Source of the DNA: Bacteroidales bacterium
GTDB taxonomy: Bacteria; Bacteroidota; Bacteroidia; Bacteroidales; JAADGE01
DNA: 40,301 nt
Direction of reading: 5' to 3'
NCBI GenBank assembly: GCA_021648725.1
Contig: JAKISF010000030.1
Span: forward strand, 1-40,301
Shown here: piece after piece, positions 8,995-17,485 of the stretch
Position numbering within the stretch: position 1 is the first letter of the stretch
Layout: every line of letters starts with the position of its first letter
The notes under the pieces: generated by a model
The model's database searches: none
Told to the model about the DNA's origin: nothing
The model's input: only the letters and a program-made list of their open reading frames with translations
Translations under genes and position numbers: made by a program

Positions 8995-9099
8995 AAGAAA
9001 TATTTGCTCATCGGGATATTGTTCCGATAACGCTTTTAATACGGGAACACATAAGGCAACATCGCCCATTGCCGATAATCTGATAACTAAAATCTTCAT
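8962..9099 (-). CDS. Glycosyltransferase family 9 (heptosyltransferase-like), N-terminal fragment
   Basis: The first 46 residues are a clear GT9 N-terminus: [16 protein letters not shown] with the glycine-rich GD turn, then [22 protein letters not shown]9 enzymes transfer heptose or similar sugars to lipopolysaccharide core at the inner membrane. The family is around 340 aa, so some 290 residues are missing. The open frame continues to 8911, but those residues are antisense proS and not part of this protein. It lies 43 bases downstream of the DUF4254 gene on the same strand, a pairing common in Bacteroidota. Confidence 0.8.
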
Positions 9100-9142
9100 T
9101 TTTAAAGAGCAATGATGAAAACCGAAAAATTACATTAAAAAA

Positions 9143-9745
9143 TTATTCCGAGTTTCTTAATATCGGATTAAGCTTAGGATCATTATACATTTTCATTTGC
9201 TTGTATGTTTTAATAATCGCTTTTCCCGTTTTAATATTTTTAAAAAGTTGATTTATTGCCAAAGATAAATCTTCTCGTTGTTGAAGCAAAATTTTTAATT
9301 TAAAAGAACATTTTTCTTTATGTTCCGAATCGGCATCTTCTCTTTCGGCTTCTTCACGCATATGGTAAATTTTCAAATTTAAGATAGACAATCTGTCAAT
9401 TGCCCATGCAGGAGTTTCTGTAGCAATAAATGCACTCGAATTTGCTTCGACATTTTTTAATTCATTGAAATAGTAATCATCAATAAGTTCAACAAGGTCT
9501 GTTCTGTCTTGATTTGATTTATCAATTGCACGTTTAAAAATAAGAGCTTTTTCGGGCTCAATAGCCGGTTCTCTTATTATATCTTCAAGATGCCATTGAA
9601 CAGTATCAATCCAATTTTTTTTATCAAGAAGAAATTCAATGCTGTCTTCTTTATATTCGGATGAATGTTTTAAAGTTATATCATTCTTGATATGATATTT
9701 TTTTATGCTTTCTTCAAAAATCTTGTTGAATAATTTGCTGTCCAT
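9143..9745 (-). CDS. DUF4254 domain protein
   Basis: A 200-aa soluble, helix-rich protein matching the Bacteroidota DUF4254 family: an opening TVQWHLEDIIREP region, a central AIDRLSILNLKIYHMREE helix, and QQREDLSLAINQLF near the end. No signal peptide or membrane segment is seen. No biochemical function is established to my knowledge, but the gene commonly precedes a family 9 glycosyltransferase, as here, which suggests a role linked to lipopolysaccharide core synthesis. A TAnnTTTG promoter box lies 23 bases upstream of the start. Confidence 0.82.
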   Translation of the reverse strand: MDSKLFNKIFEESIKKYHIKNDITLKHSSEYKEDSIEFLLDKKNWIDTVQWHLEDIIREPAIEPEKALIFKRAIDKSNQDRTDLVELIDDYYFNELKNVEANSSAFIATETPAWAIDRLSILNLKIYHMREEAEREDADSEHKEKCSFKLKILLQQREDLSLAINQLFKNIKTGKAIIKTYKQMKMYNDPKLNPILRNSE

Positions 9746-9768
9746 TTATTGTTTTTAGTTTAGGGATG

Positions 9769-9776
9769 CAAATGTA
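9769..9776 (-). promoter_or_regulatory. Bacteroidota -7 box for DUF4254/GT9
   Basis: On the minus strand this reads TACATTTG, matching TAnnTTTG, 23 bases before the DUF4254 start codon. No convincing -33 TTTG is seen at the usual distance. The rest of the 255-base gap up to 10001 holds only the pump-operon terminator; no gene is seen. Confidence 0.45.
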
Positions 9777-9943
9777 AAAAAAAAAGGCAAAGGCATATAT
9801 TATTTTATTTTTTGTTTCAGGAATTTAACATTTAAACTTAGAATACCGAATCGGGAATTACAAGGAATTGATGAAAATATCAAATTAATTGCTAAATGAC
9901 GAATAAAAATATCTTACAGAACAAAGACCTTAATGCTTTAAGT

Positions 9944-9980
9944 AAAAAGTTGCAGAGCTCTTCAAAAGTGCTTTGCAACT
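9944..9980 (-). terminator. Rho-independent terminator of the RND efflux operon
   Basis: AGTTGCA (9948-9954) pairs with TGCAACT (9974-9980), and the stem continues through a wobble pair to about 12 bp around an 11-base loop. On the minus strand it is followed by a T-run from the A-tract at 9944-9948. It lies about 20 bases beyond the stop codon of the pump gene. Confidence 0.7.
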
Positions 9981-10000
9981 AATTTATCTGTACTGTTTCT

Positions 10001-13000
10001 TTATTTATTAAATTTCAATTTTACTTTATTACCAATCATATACATAACGGGAACAAGTATTAATGTAAGGAATGTGGCAAATGTAAGTCCGAAAATAACT
10101 GTCCAAGCCATAGGTCCCCAAAAAACTGCATTATCGCCGCCGAAATATATGTTGGGTTTAAAATCGCTGAGCAAAGCTGCAAAATCAATATTTAAACCGG
10201 TTGCCATCGGCAACAAACCGAGTATAGTAGTAATTGCGGTTAATAATACCGGTCGTAATCTGGTTTGTCCGCCTTTTACTATTATGTTCACAATTTCATC
10301 AAAAGGAAGATTTGCGTCTTCTTCAAGTCCTAATTCTTTTCTTCTCAGCTGTTTTAGATAATCAATATAATCAATAAGAACAATGCCGTTGTTAACGACA
10401 ATTCCGGCAAGAGAAATAATTCCTACGCCTGACATAATTATCACAAAATCCATTTTAAAGGTAGCAATTCCGCCGAACACACCTATTGTGCTGAAAATAA
10501 CTGTTGCAATAATAATAAACGGTTTTATTATTGAGTTGAATTGTGTAACCATAATCAGAATAATCAAAGCAACTGCAATTAACATTGCTTTCATCATAAA
10601 ATCTTCTGTTTCTTTTTGTTCTTCCTGTTCTCCGGTTAGTTCATATTTATACCCGTCTTTAAATTCAAAATTGTCGAGTATTTTTCTTAACTTATTATTA
10701 ATCTCTGTTCCGTTTGCACCTTCAATTATATTTGAGTATAATGTTATAACACGCTTGTTGTCAATTCGTTTTATTGCACTGAATGAACTTGTATATTCAA
10801 ATTTTGCAACCGAAGAAACCGGTACGTGAACAAATTTTCCGGTTGAGGGGTTTCTGAAGGTGATTATTTGATTTAACAAAGTTGAAATGTTATTTCGATA
10901 TTCGGGAGCAAGTTGAATTTGTATCGGATATTCTTCATCACCTACTTTTAAATCGGATATTTCTTTTCCGAATAATGCAGTTCTTATTGTTGCTGCAATT
11001 TGTCCGGTTGCCATTCCGAATCTTCTAACGGCATCTCTGTCAACTGTTATCAACAATTCCGGTTTGTTGAGGTCTAAATCCGGTTTAAGTCCTTCGATTC
11101 CTGAAATTCCGGAATGATTAATTATTTGAGTAACTGTATCGGCATAAATCATTAATTGATTAAAATCTTCGCCCGAAAGTTCTATGTTTATCGGTTTTCC
11201 CGTGGGCGGTCCCATAGTATTTTTTTCAACAGAAATAGTTACTCCCGGATATTTTCCGATAAGAGAATCGCTGACAATACGCATTAGATTTGATGTATTC
11301 CTTCCCATTCTGAATTCAAAATCGACCATATTTACCGTTGTAATAGATTTGTTGGGTCGGTTATCCGTTGCTCGTTCATTTTCTCCGACAGCACCTTTTC
11401 CTATTGTGGTAACCATTGATTCTACGATTGAATCTTTAAAATAGTCTTCATTTGTAAGTATTTCTTTCAGGTCTTTTTCAATCTCTTTTGCAATACTGTC
11501 AGTTGCCGTAATATCTGAACCAATAGGGAGCTCAGATTTTACCATAAAGAATTTGGGTTCATTCAAGGGAAAAAGGTTAACTTTCGGACTTCTTAATTTC
11601 ATAAAGCCGATTGTTCCGAACATCAGCAGTATTGTTCCGAGAAGAAATAATGTAGGTTTTCTCCCTTTTAAGGCATATTTTAAAAAGTTAAGGTAGAATT
11701 TCTCTAATTTAATAAGCAAAACTTCCTGAAACCAAATTGAGATTTTAAAAAAGATATAAAAGTTTAATATTGTGACGATTGCAATAACCATTAATAAGTT
11801 TGCCGCAATCATTAATTTTGTAATGTAAAAGATGATTGCAAAAGCTGTTAAAACTCCGGTAATAATGAGGGTTCTTTTTTTGGGCGGTTTTTCGCCTCCT
11901 TTTGATTTGAAAACTAATGTAAATGCCGGTATTATTACAAGAGCAACAAATAATGAAGATGACAGAACAATAATTAATGTTTTTGGCAAAAAGCCCATAA
12001 AAGAGCCCATCATTCCGGGCCAAAAAAGAAGCGGAACAAATGCTGCAAGAGTTGTTGCCGTTGAAGCAATAATTGCCCATGCAATTTCGCCTACACCGAG
12101 TTTTGCGGCTTCAAATGCCGAATACCCTTGTTGCCGGAAGCGATAGATGTTTTCTACTGCAACAATTCCGTTATCAACAAGCATTCCCAGAGCTAATATT
12201 AAGCTGAAAAGAACAATCAGGTTAATGGTTGAACCGATTGCTCCGAGAATTACAAATGAAATAAACATTGACATAGGAATTGCAATACCTACAAACATTG
12301 CATTTCTTGTTCCGAGAAAGAAAAACAGAACCCACATTACAAACAGTATTCCCATTATAATGCTGTTTTCCAGGTTTTTAATCATTTTCCTGACCATGTC
12401 TGATTGGTCGTTTGTAACGGTTACGGTTAAACCTTCGGGGAGTATTGTTTTTTCGGCATTTTCGATAATTTCAAAAATTTGCTCGGAAGTTCGAATAAGA
12501 TTTTCTCCGCTTTTTTTAATAACCTGAAGTGTAACAACTGTTTCACCGTTTAATCGCGATATGCTTTGTATGTCTTCGTATCCGTCAATTACTTTTCCTT
12601 CTTTTAAAACATCTTTTAAGTAAACAATATTTCCTTTTTCACTTTTTACAATTATGTTATTAAGTTCTTCGATATTTTTAAATTCGCCCTCAGTTCTTAC
12701 TGAACGCCTTGTGTTTCCTATTATTAAATCTCCGCCTGACATACTCATGTTTTCATACGCAATTGCGTTTTCAATATTATCAAATGAGATATAAAAGGCA
12801 TCCATTTTTTGTTTGTCAAGATTAATTCTGATAAGTTTTTCTTCAGCGCCGTTTATATTTACTTTTGAAACTTCATTGATTTCTTCAATTTTTTCTTCGA
12901 GATATTCTGCATACATTTTTAGTTCATCGGTTGAGAAATCTCCTGATAAATTGATGTTTATTACAGGGAATTCAGACGGGTCAATATCAAGAACAACAGG

Positions 13001-13393
13001 GTCAACGGGCAGGTCGTCAGGCAGTTCGCTTTTTGCTCGATCAACAGCATCTTTAACGTCTTGTAAAGCTGTTTTAATGTTTACATCTGAATTCATATCT
13101 AACATAATCAATGAATTATCTTGCGAAGATGTTGATGTCATGTTTTTGATTCCGTTTACGGTAAATACCTCTTTTTCAAGAGGTTTGGTTACAAGGTTTT
13201 CAATGTCGGAAGGAGCATTTCCGGGATATGGTGTTTGAATCATAACCATGGGCAAGGCAACTTCGGGATACATTTCTTTCGGAAGGTTTTTGTATGTTAA
13301 TCCGCCGGCAATTGCCAAAATAGCAATTAAAAGATATACCGTGTTTTTATTTTTTAGAGATGCTGTTGTTATGTTAAATTCTCGTCGTTTCAT
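10001..13393 (-). CDS. RND efflux pump, inner-membrane permease (AcrB/HAE-1-like)
   Basis: A proton-driven exporter that forms a trimer in the inner membrane and passes substrates to the adaptor and outer-membrane channel. The 1130-aa protein has the usual layout: TM1 near residue 20, a large periplasmic loop, TM2-6, a second loop and TM7-12. The TM4 relay motif reads LALGMLVDNGIVAVEN, so the first of the two AcrB aspartates is kept and the second is Asn. The TM10 lysine position is Asn in GIVVNNGIVLID. Between TM6 and TM7, around residues 505-560, there appear to be two extra hydrophobic segments. It is the last gene of tetR-tolC-adaptor-pump and ends before a terminator. The substrate is unknown. 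Confidence 0.93.
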   Translation of the reverse strand: MKRREFNITTASLKNKNTVYLLIAILAIAGGLTYKNLPKEMYPEVALPMVMIQTPYPGNAPSDIENLVTKPLEKEVFTVNGIKNMTSTSSQDNSLIMLDMNSDVNIKTALQDVKDAVDRAKSELPDDLPVDPVVLDIDPSEFPVININLSGDFSTDELKMYAEYLEEKIEEINEVSKVNINGAEEKLIRINLDKQKMDAFYISFDNIENAIAYENMSMSGGDLIIGNTRRSVRTEGEFKNIEELNNIIVKSEKGNIVYLKDVLKEGKVIDGYEDIQSISRLNGETVVTLQVIKKSGENLIRTSEQIFEIIENAEKTILPEGLTVTVTNDQSDMVRKMIKNLENSIIMGILFVMWVLFFFLGTRNAMFVGIAIPMSMFISFVILGAIGSTINLIVLFSLILALGMLVDNGIVAVENIYRFRQQGYSAFEAAKLGVGEIAWAIIASTATTLAAFVPLLFWPGMMGSFMGFLPKTLIIVLSSSLFVALVIIPAFTLVFKSKGGEKPPKKRTLIITGVLTAFAIIFYITKLMIAANLLMVIAIVTILNFYIFFKISIWFQEVLLIKLEKFYLNFLKYALKGRKPTLFLLGTILLMFGTIGFMKLRSPKVNLFPLNEPKFFMVKSELPIGSDITATDSIAKEIEKDLKEILTNEDYFKDSIVESMVTTIGKGAVGENERATDNRPNKSITTVNMVDFEFRMGRNTSNLMRIVSDSLIGKYPGVTISVEKNTMGPPTGKPINIELSGEDFNQLMIYADTVTQIINHSGISGIEGLKPDLDLNKPELLITVDRDAVRRFGMATGQIAATIRTALFGKEISDLKVGDEEYPIQIQLAPEYRNNISTLLNQIITFRNPSTGKFVHVPVSSVAKFEYTSSFSAIKRIDNKRVITLYSNIIEGANGTEINNKLRKILDNFEFKDGYKYELTGEQEEQKETEDFMMKAMLIAVALIILIMVTQFNSIIKPFIIIATVIFSTIGVFGGIATFKMDFVIIMSGVGIISLAGIVVNNGIVLIDYIDYLKQLRRKELGLEEDANLPFDEIVNIIVKGGQTRLRPVLLTAITTILGLLPMATGLNIDFAALLSDFKPNIYFGGDNAVFWGPMAWTVIFGLTFATFLTLILVPVMYMIGNKVKLKFNK

Positions 13394-13436
13394 ATTTTTT
13401 GAATTGCTGTATTTTTTTATCTTTCAAAAGAAAAGT

Positions 13437-14543
13437 TTATTTTACAATTTCAACTGTTGTTCCTGAATTGATTAGGTTATAACCTTCTGCAATTATTTTT
13501 TCGCCTTCATTTATTCCGGATTCGACAATGGTGTTATTTCCGGTATGCATTCCTGTTTTGATATATCTTTTTTCGGCTTTAAATTTTCCGTTTTCTTCTT
13601 TTGCAATAAAAATGTAGTTTCCTTTTCTGTCACTTTTAATAATTATCGAAGGGATTGCATAATTTTCGCCTGAATAATCTGATAAAATGATTTTTGCAAT
13701 CATATTCGGTTTAATTTTTTTGTCTTTGTTTTCAATTTTAACAACAACTTTAAATGTTCTGTTTGCACGGTTAATAATATTTCCTGTTCTGTTAATTGTT
13801 GCAATTTTTATTAAATCGGGGTAGGTCGGAAATTTAACGGTAACAGAATCTCCTTTTTTGATATACGGTAAGTATTTTTCGGATATATCTGCTTCAACTT
13901 CCATAATGTTAAGGTTTACTAAGTCAATAACTTGTCTGCCGGGCATAGCCATTTCACCTTTTTTGAAATAAATTTCATCAACAATACCTGAGAACGGTGC
14001 AGTTATTATGCTCATTTGATATTGTGCATTAACGGTTGCAAGTTTTGCTTCAAGACTTTCTTTTTGGTTTTTTGCTTGTAAATAATCTATTTCTTTGCCT
14101 ATTTTTTGCTCCCAAAGTGTTTTTTGCTTTTCATACAGAACTTTTGCAAGTTCTAAACCTGTTTTCAGTTCTTTTATACTGCTTAATATTACATCTGAAT
14201 TAAGTGTAACCAGTAATTGTCCTTTTTTTACAAATTGTCCTTCTTTAACATAAATTCGTTTAATTTGCCCGTTCATTTCAGGAGAAATAAATGCCATATT
14301 TACGGCTTTTGCGGTTCCGGTTGAAGAGAATGAATGTTTAACCTTGGTTTTTTTTGCCTCAATAATTTTAACTTTTATACTGTTTTCAAAAACAGCATCC
14401 GGATTTTTATGCAGTTCTTTTTCAAGTAATTTAATTTTTTCTTTATACTCGAAAATCTCATTTTTAATATCTTCGGTTGATCTTTCAGAACTGCATGCTC
14501 CGAAGAAAAGTGCGGTTATTAGGATGATGCTGATTTTTTTCAT
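13437..14543 (-). CDS. RND efflux periplasmic adaptor (membrane fusion lipoprotein)
   Basis: Links the inner-membrane pump to the outer-membrane channel. A lipoprotein signal with lipobox FFGAC (Cys17) anchors it in a membrane. A short coiled coil (about 25-45) precedes the lipoyl half-motif VKEGQFVKKGQLLVTL. A helical hairpin (about 120-180) and the second lipoyl half ITAPFSGIVDEIYFKKGEMAMPG follow, then beta-barrel and membrane-proximal domains ending in GINEGEKIIAEG. The 368-aa length is typical of HlyD/AcrA adaptors. It lies 43 bases upstream of the pump gene and 72 downstream of the tolC-like gene. Confidence 0.92.
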   Translation of the reverse strand: MKKISIILITALFFGACSSERSTEDIKNEIFEYKEKIKLLEKELHKNPDAVFENSIKVKIIEAKKTKVKHSFSSTGTAKAVNMAFISPEMNGQIKRIYVKEGQFVKKGQLLVTLNSDVILSSIKELKTGLELAKVLYEKQKTLWEQKIGKEIDYLQAKNQKESLEAKLATVNAQYQMSIITAPFSGIVDEIYFKKGEMAMPGRQVIDLVNLNIMEVEADISEKYLPYIKKGDSVTVKFPTYPDLIKIATINRTGNIINRANRTFKVVVKIENKDKKIKPNMIAKIILSDYSGENYAIPSIIIKSDRKGNYIFIAKEENGKFKAEKRYIKTGMHTGNNTIVESGINEGEKIIAEGYNLINSGTTVEIVK

Positions 14544-14615
14544 TTTATATATTTTAAAATACTTTGTTTATTGTAATTTGTGAACTTCATTTAATCAGTT
14601 AAAAGATTTTTGTTT

Positions 14616-16025
14616 TTACAATTGATTCATTAATCTTTTTAAACTTATGTGTTTGTCAATAAGTTGGTTTAATGCTTGATAATATGATGTTAATGCTTGA
14701 AAATATTGTGTTTGGTAGAGTGCCAAGTTAAAACTTTGCTCGGTTCCTATTTTGAATTTTTTATATGAGTTTTCATAAATCTTTTTTGCCAGATGTCTTT
14801 GCTCAGATGTATTCCTTACCGTATTTATTGCTGTTAAAAAATCTGCTTTTGTTTGTTCTGTTTCTAACATTAGTGCTTGCTTTGTTTGGCTTTTTAGGTT
14901 TTGCATTTTTTCCAAATCAAATTGTGCTTGTTTAATTTTTGCATAACGTTGCCCGCTGCTGAAAATAGGTATGGAAACTTTGATTCCCCAAACAGAAGTC
15001 GGATACCATTCAGCATCTTCGGAAAAGAAATTTAAAGAATCCAGCATTGCTTTTTTCTGATATGAGTAAAATCCTACAACAGAAGGTAAGGTTTTTGTTT
15101 TTTCGCGTTGCAGACTTAAATCAGCAAGGCTTTCTTGCACTTGAATTAGTTGATAATCAATATTTTGATTAATGTTAAATTCTTCCGCAAATAAATTATT
15201 TTCTTCAATTTCTTCAATAGCGTCACTTAGTTTTCCTGAAATATTTATTTTTTGATTGTAATCAATTCCTGATTGAAATTTAAGAAGCCTGTATAAAATT
15301 TCTTTTTGCTTTTTGAATGATATAAGTGAGTTCTCTGTACTTTTTAGATTTAATTTTAATTGTTCAACATCTGTTTCTTCTAAAAAGCCGGCTTCATATA
15401 ACTTTTCATTTTCACCTAATAATTTAGCAATACTTGAATATACAGAATCTAAAGCGATAATGCTTTCTTCGGTAATCAAAATTAAATAATATGTTTTTTC
15501 AATATTTTCTTTTACTTCAATTATGCTTTTATCTTTTGATTTCTCAGATAAATTCATATATATTTTTGATGCTCGCAAACCGACAATATATTCTCCGCTG
15601 AAAATAATTTGAGATACTGAAACACCCCAGTCGGCATTGTACTTGTTTCCGAATTGAATCGGTATCTTATTACCTTCGGTAAACGGAGCAAGCGGTGTTA
15701 AACCGAATGCATTTGTATTAACGTCATAAACTGCGGGAGCAATGAAATTGGGCATTAATTGAGTAGGGATTTCAGTGAAATTTTCATATTGCAATGAGCC
15801 TGAAACCTGAGGTAAGCCGATCGCTGTTGTTTCCCATTTTATTGCTTTTGATTTTTTAATATCCAACTCTGAATTTTGAATTTGGTAGTTATGTTCAATT
15901 GCATAGTTTTTTAATTCTTCTAAAGAATAGTTTGCGGAACTGTCGGAAGAATTATTTTGAGCACTTGAAAAATTAACTAATAAGATAAGTAAACTTAACA
16001 GAATTGTGTTTCTAATTTTTAACAT
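14616..16025 (-). CDS. TolC family outer-membrane efflux channel
   Basis: The outer-membrane and periplasmic tunnel of the tripartite pump. A signal peptide ends near FSSAQ (about residue 23). The mature protein is a repeat of long helices with strands, including SGEYIVGLRASKIYMNLSEKSK and a C-terminal LYQTQYFQALTSYYQALNQLI, the pattern of the outer-membrane efflux protein domain. The 469-aa length is normal. It lies between tetR (10 bases upstream) and the adaptor gene. Confidence 0.9.
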   Translation of the reverse strand: MLKIRNTILLSLLILLVNFSSAQNNSSDSSANYSLEELKNYAIEHNYQIQNSELDIKKSKAIKWETTAIGLPQVSGSLQYENFTEIPTQLMPNFIAPAVYDVNTNAFGLTPLAPFTEGNKIPIQFGNKYNADWGVSVSQIIFSGEYIVGLRASKIYMNLSEKSKDKSIIEVKENIEKTYYLILITEESIIALDSVYSSIAKLLGENEKLYEAGFLEETDVEQLKLNLKSTENSLISFKKQKEILYRLLKFQSGIDYNQKINISGKLSDAIEEIEENNLFAEEFNINQNIDYQLIQVQESLADLSLQREKTKTLPSVVGFYSYQKKAMLDSLNFFSEDAEWYPTSVWGIKVSIPIFSSGQRYAKIKQAQFDLEKMQNLKSQTKQALMLETEQTKADFLTAINTVRNTSEQRHLAKKIYENSYKKFKIGTEQSFNLALYQTQYFQALTSYYQALNQLIDKHISLKRLMNQL

Positions 16026-16035
16026 TTTATTATTT

Positions 16036-16647
16036 TTAGTCTAATTCTTTAATTTTTTGGTTTAATAATTTTATTCCTTTCGGGCTGCAAATTGCTCTGA
16101 GGTGGTAAATAAACATTTGCTTCATTGCATGCGGTTTTGTAAATTCTTTAAATGAAACAATTGAGTTTTCAATTTTTTGCACTTGAAGTATAACTCTTTG
16201 TTTTGCAATTAGTTCTATATCAATATCGTTATAGTATAAACCTTCTTTAATTCCTTTCTTAAGATTTTTAAGCATCATTTGATAAACTGAAAATGATTTT
16301 TTTTCTTTTAATTCTTTGTCAACTACAGGATAATATTTATGCATATCATATTCTACCGAAGGATTATGCGTTTTCAGCATATTTATAAGGTTTTTATGTA
16401 TTTCAAGAACTTCTTCTACGGCATTTAATTTCTTTTTTGTTATGGCTTCAAAACGTTTACTTTGTATGCCGAATTCGTAACGGAATGCTTCTGTCAGTAA
16501 ATCAATTTTATCATTAACATATTTATATAATGTTTTTTTTGAAATCATACATTCTCTGGCAACATCATCCATGGTAACACTTTTGATTCCGAACTTTTTA
16601 TATAAAGAAGTTGCGGTTTCTATTATTTTTTGTTTAATGTCTTCCAT
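16036..16647 (-). CDS. TetR family transcriptional regulator
   Basis: A 203-aa repressor with an N-terminal helix-turn-helix: IIETATSLYKKFGIKSVTMD followed by DVARECMISKKTLYKYV (about residues 9-45). The C-terminal ligand-binding part is specific to the protein. As first gene of the efflux operon it very likely represses its own operon and is released by a pump substrate. An inverted repeat and promoter box lie immediately upstream. The -7 box ends only four bases before the ATG, so the mRNA may be leaderless. It is followed by the tolC-like gene after ten bases. Confidence 0.92.
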   Translation of the reverse strand: MEDIKQKIIETATSLYKKFGIKSVTMDDVARECMISKKTLYKYVNDKIDLLTEAFRYEFGIQSKRFEAITKKKLNAVEEVLEIHKNLINMLKTHNPSVEYDMHKYYPVVDKELKEKKSFSVYQMMLKNLKKGIKEGLYYNDIDIELIAKQRVILQVQKIENSIVSFKEFTKPHAMKQMFIYHLRAICSPKGIKLLNQKIKELD

Positions 16648-16651
16648 GTCG

Positions 16652-16702
16652 CAAACATATAAAACATTTTACACATAGAAACGAAAAGAGTAAAAAATGT
16701 TT
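16652..16702 (-). promoter_or_regulatory. Promoter and candidate TetR operator of the efflux operon
   Basis: On the minus strand TATGTTTG (16659-16652) matches the TAnnTTTG -7 box and ends four bases before the tetR ATG. The plus-strand arms AAACATTTT (16662-16670) and AAAATGTTT (16694-16702) make a perfect 9-bp inverted repeat with 23 bases between. The arms lie where a -33 element and its spacer would be, a sensible site for autorepression. Confidence 0.5.
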
Positions 16703-16767
16703 CCTTGTTTTTAATGAAATGCTGTTTTTGTGTGATGAAAGGTTTTTACTGAAGAATAAAATGCAAC

Positions 16768-17451
16768 TTATTGCTCCAAAATACGAACTTCGGTTCTTCT
16801 GTTTTTTTGTTTTCCTTCGTTTGTGGAGTTAGATTCAACCGGTTGGGTTTCTCCGTAGCCTACTGCTGTTAATCTATCGGGAGAAATACCTTTTTTTATA
16901 AGATAATTCCTTACGGTTTCTGCACGTCTTTGAGAAAGGTCAAGGTTCATGTCTGCTTCTCCGTCGCTGTCGGTATGACCTGCAAGTTCAATTTTAAGTG
17001 TTGTTTTATGCTTCATAAATTCGGCAAGTTCGTTTAAAGATTTAAAAGAAACAGATTTAAGGCTTGCTTTATTTGTATCAAAATGAACATCTTTTAACGT
17101 ATATGTTTTCGGAAGTTCATACGAAATTCCTACATCAAATTCCATATCGTAATCGGCTTCTGCAATATCAACAGCGGTATAGTTCATGTCTTGGTCAAAG
17201 GATTTTATTTTGATTTGATAAACAGAGCCGTTTGGTAATGTAATTTTAAATTTTCCGGTTTTATCGGATATTTCGGAATAAACTTTGCCGGTTTTTTTGC
17301 TTACAAAAAATATCTTATCTCCGGGACTAATATTTTTTTCCATATCAGTTACCGTAACATTTAATACAGAATGGTAAATTGTGTCTTGGGAAAAACTGTT
17401 TAGTGTTGTGAATAGAACCAGTATTGCAGAAATGTATTTTATTATTTTCAT
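16768..17451 (-). CDS. OmpA-family protein with N-terminal beta-sandwich domain
   Basis: An exported envelope protein of 227 aa. A signal peptide ends near LNSFSQ (about residue 22). Residues 25-115 look like a carboxypeptidase-regulatory/CNA-B type beta-sandwich (SDKTGKFKITLPNGSVYQIK). Residues 118-227 are an OmpA C-terminal peptidoglycan-binding domain with VHFDTNKASL, LAGHTDSDGEADMNLDLSQRRA and GYGETQPVESN, including the Asp and Arg that contact diaminopimelate. It probably ties the outer membrane to the wall. A -7 box lies 20 bases upstream of the start, within the gap to the helicase gene. Confidence 0.88.
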   Translation of the reverse strand: MKIIKYISAILVLFTTLNSFSQDTIYHSVLNVTVTDMEKNISPGDKIFFVSKKTGKVYSEISDKTGKFKITLPNGSVYQIKIKSFDQDMNYTAVDIAEADYDMEFDVGISYELPKTYTLKDVHFDTNKASLKSVSFKSLNELAEFMKHKTTLKIELAGHTDSDGEADMNLDLSQRRAETVRNYLIKKGISPDRLTAVGYGETQPVESNSTNEGKQKNRRTEVRILEQ

Positions 17452-17471
17452 AGTTCTAAGTTTGATTTTTT

Positions 17472-17479
17472 CAAAGTTA
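17472..17479 (-). promoter_or_regulatory. Bacteroidota -7 box for the OmpA-family gene
   Basis: On the minus strand this reads TAACTTTG (TAnnTTTG), 20 bases before the start codon and just after the helicase stop codon, so the OmpA gene has its own promoter. No -33 element is obvious. Confidence 0.45.
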
Positions 17480-17485
17480 CAAAAT

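Noticed and set aside
8911-9099. A 62-residue minus-strand open frame treated as one small protein
   Set aside because: Only residues 1-46 belong to a GT9 enzyme; the last 16 are antisense proS across the junction.
8155-9745. Horizontal transfer or gene truncation as the cause of the proS break
   Set aside because: Two genes of different phyla are cut at one shared 20-base stretch, with no transposase, integrase or repeat, and all signals switch at once; misassembly is simpler.
10074-13238. Several long plus-strand open frames opposite the RND pump gene
   Set aside because: They are shadows of a well-supported 1130-aa protein and show no family motifs.
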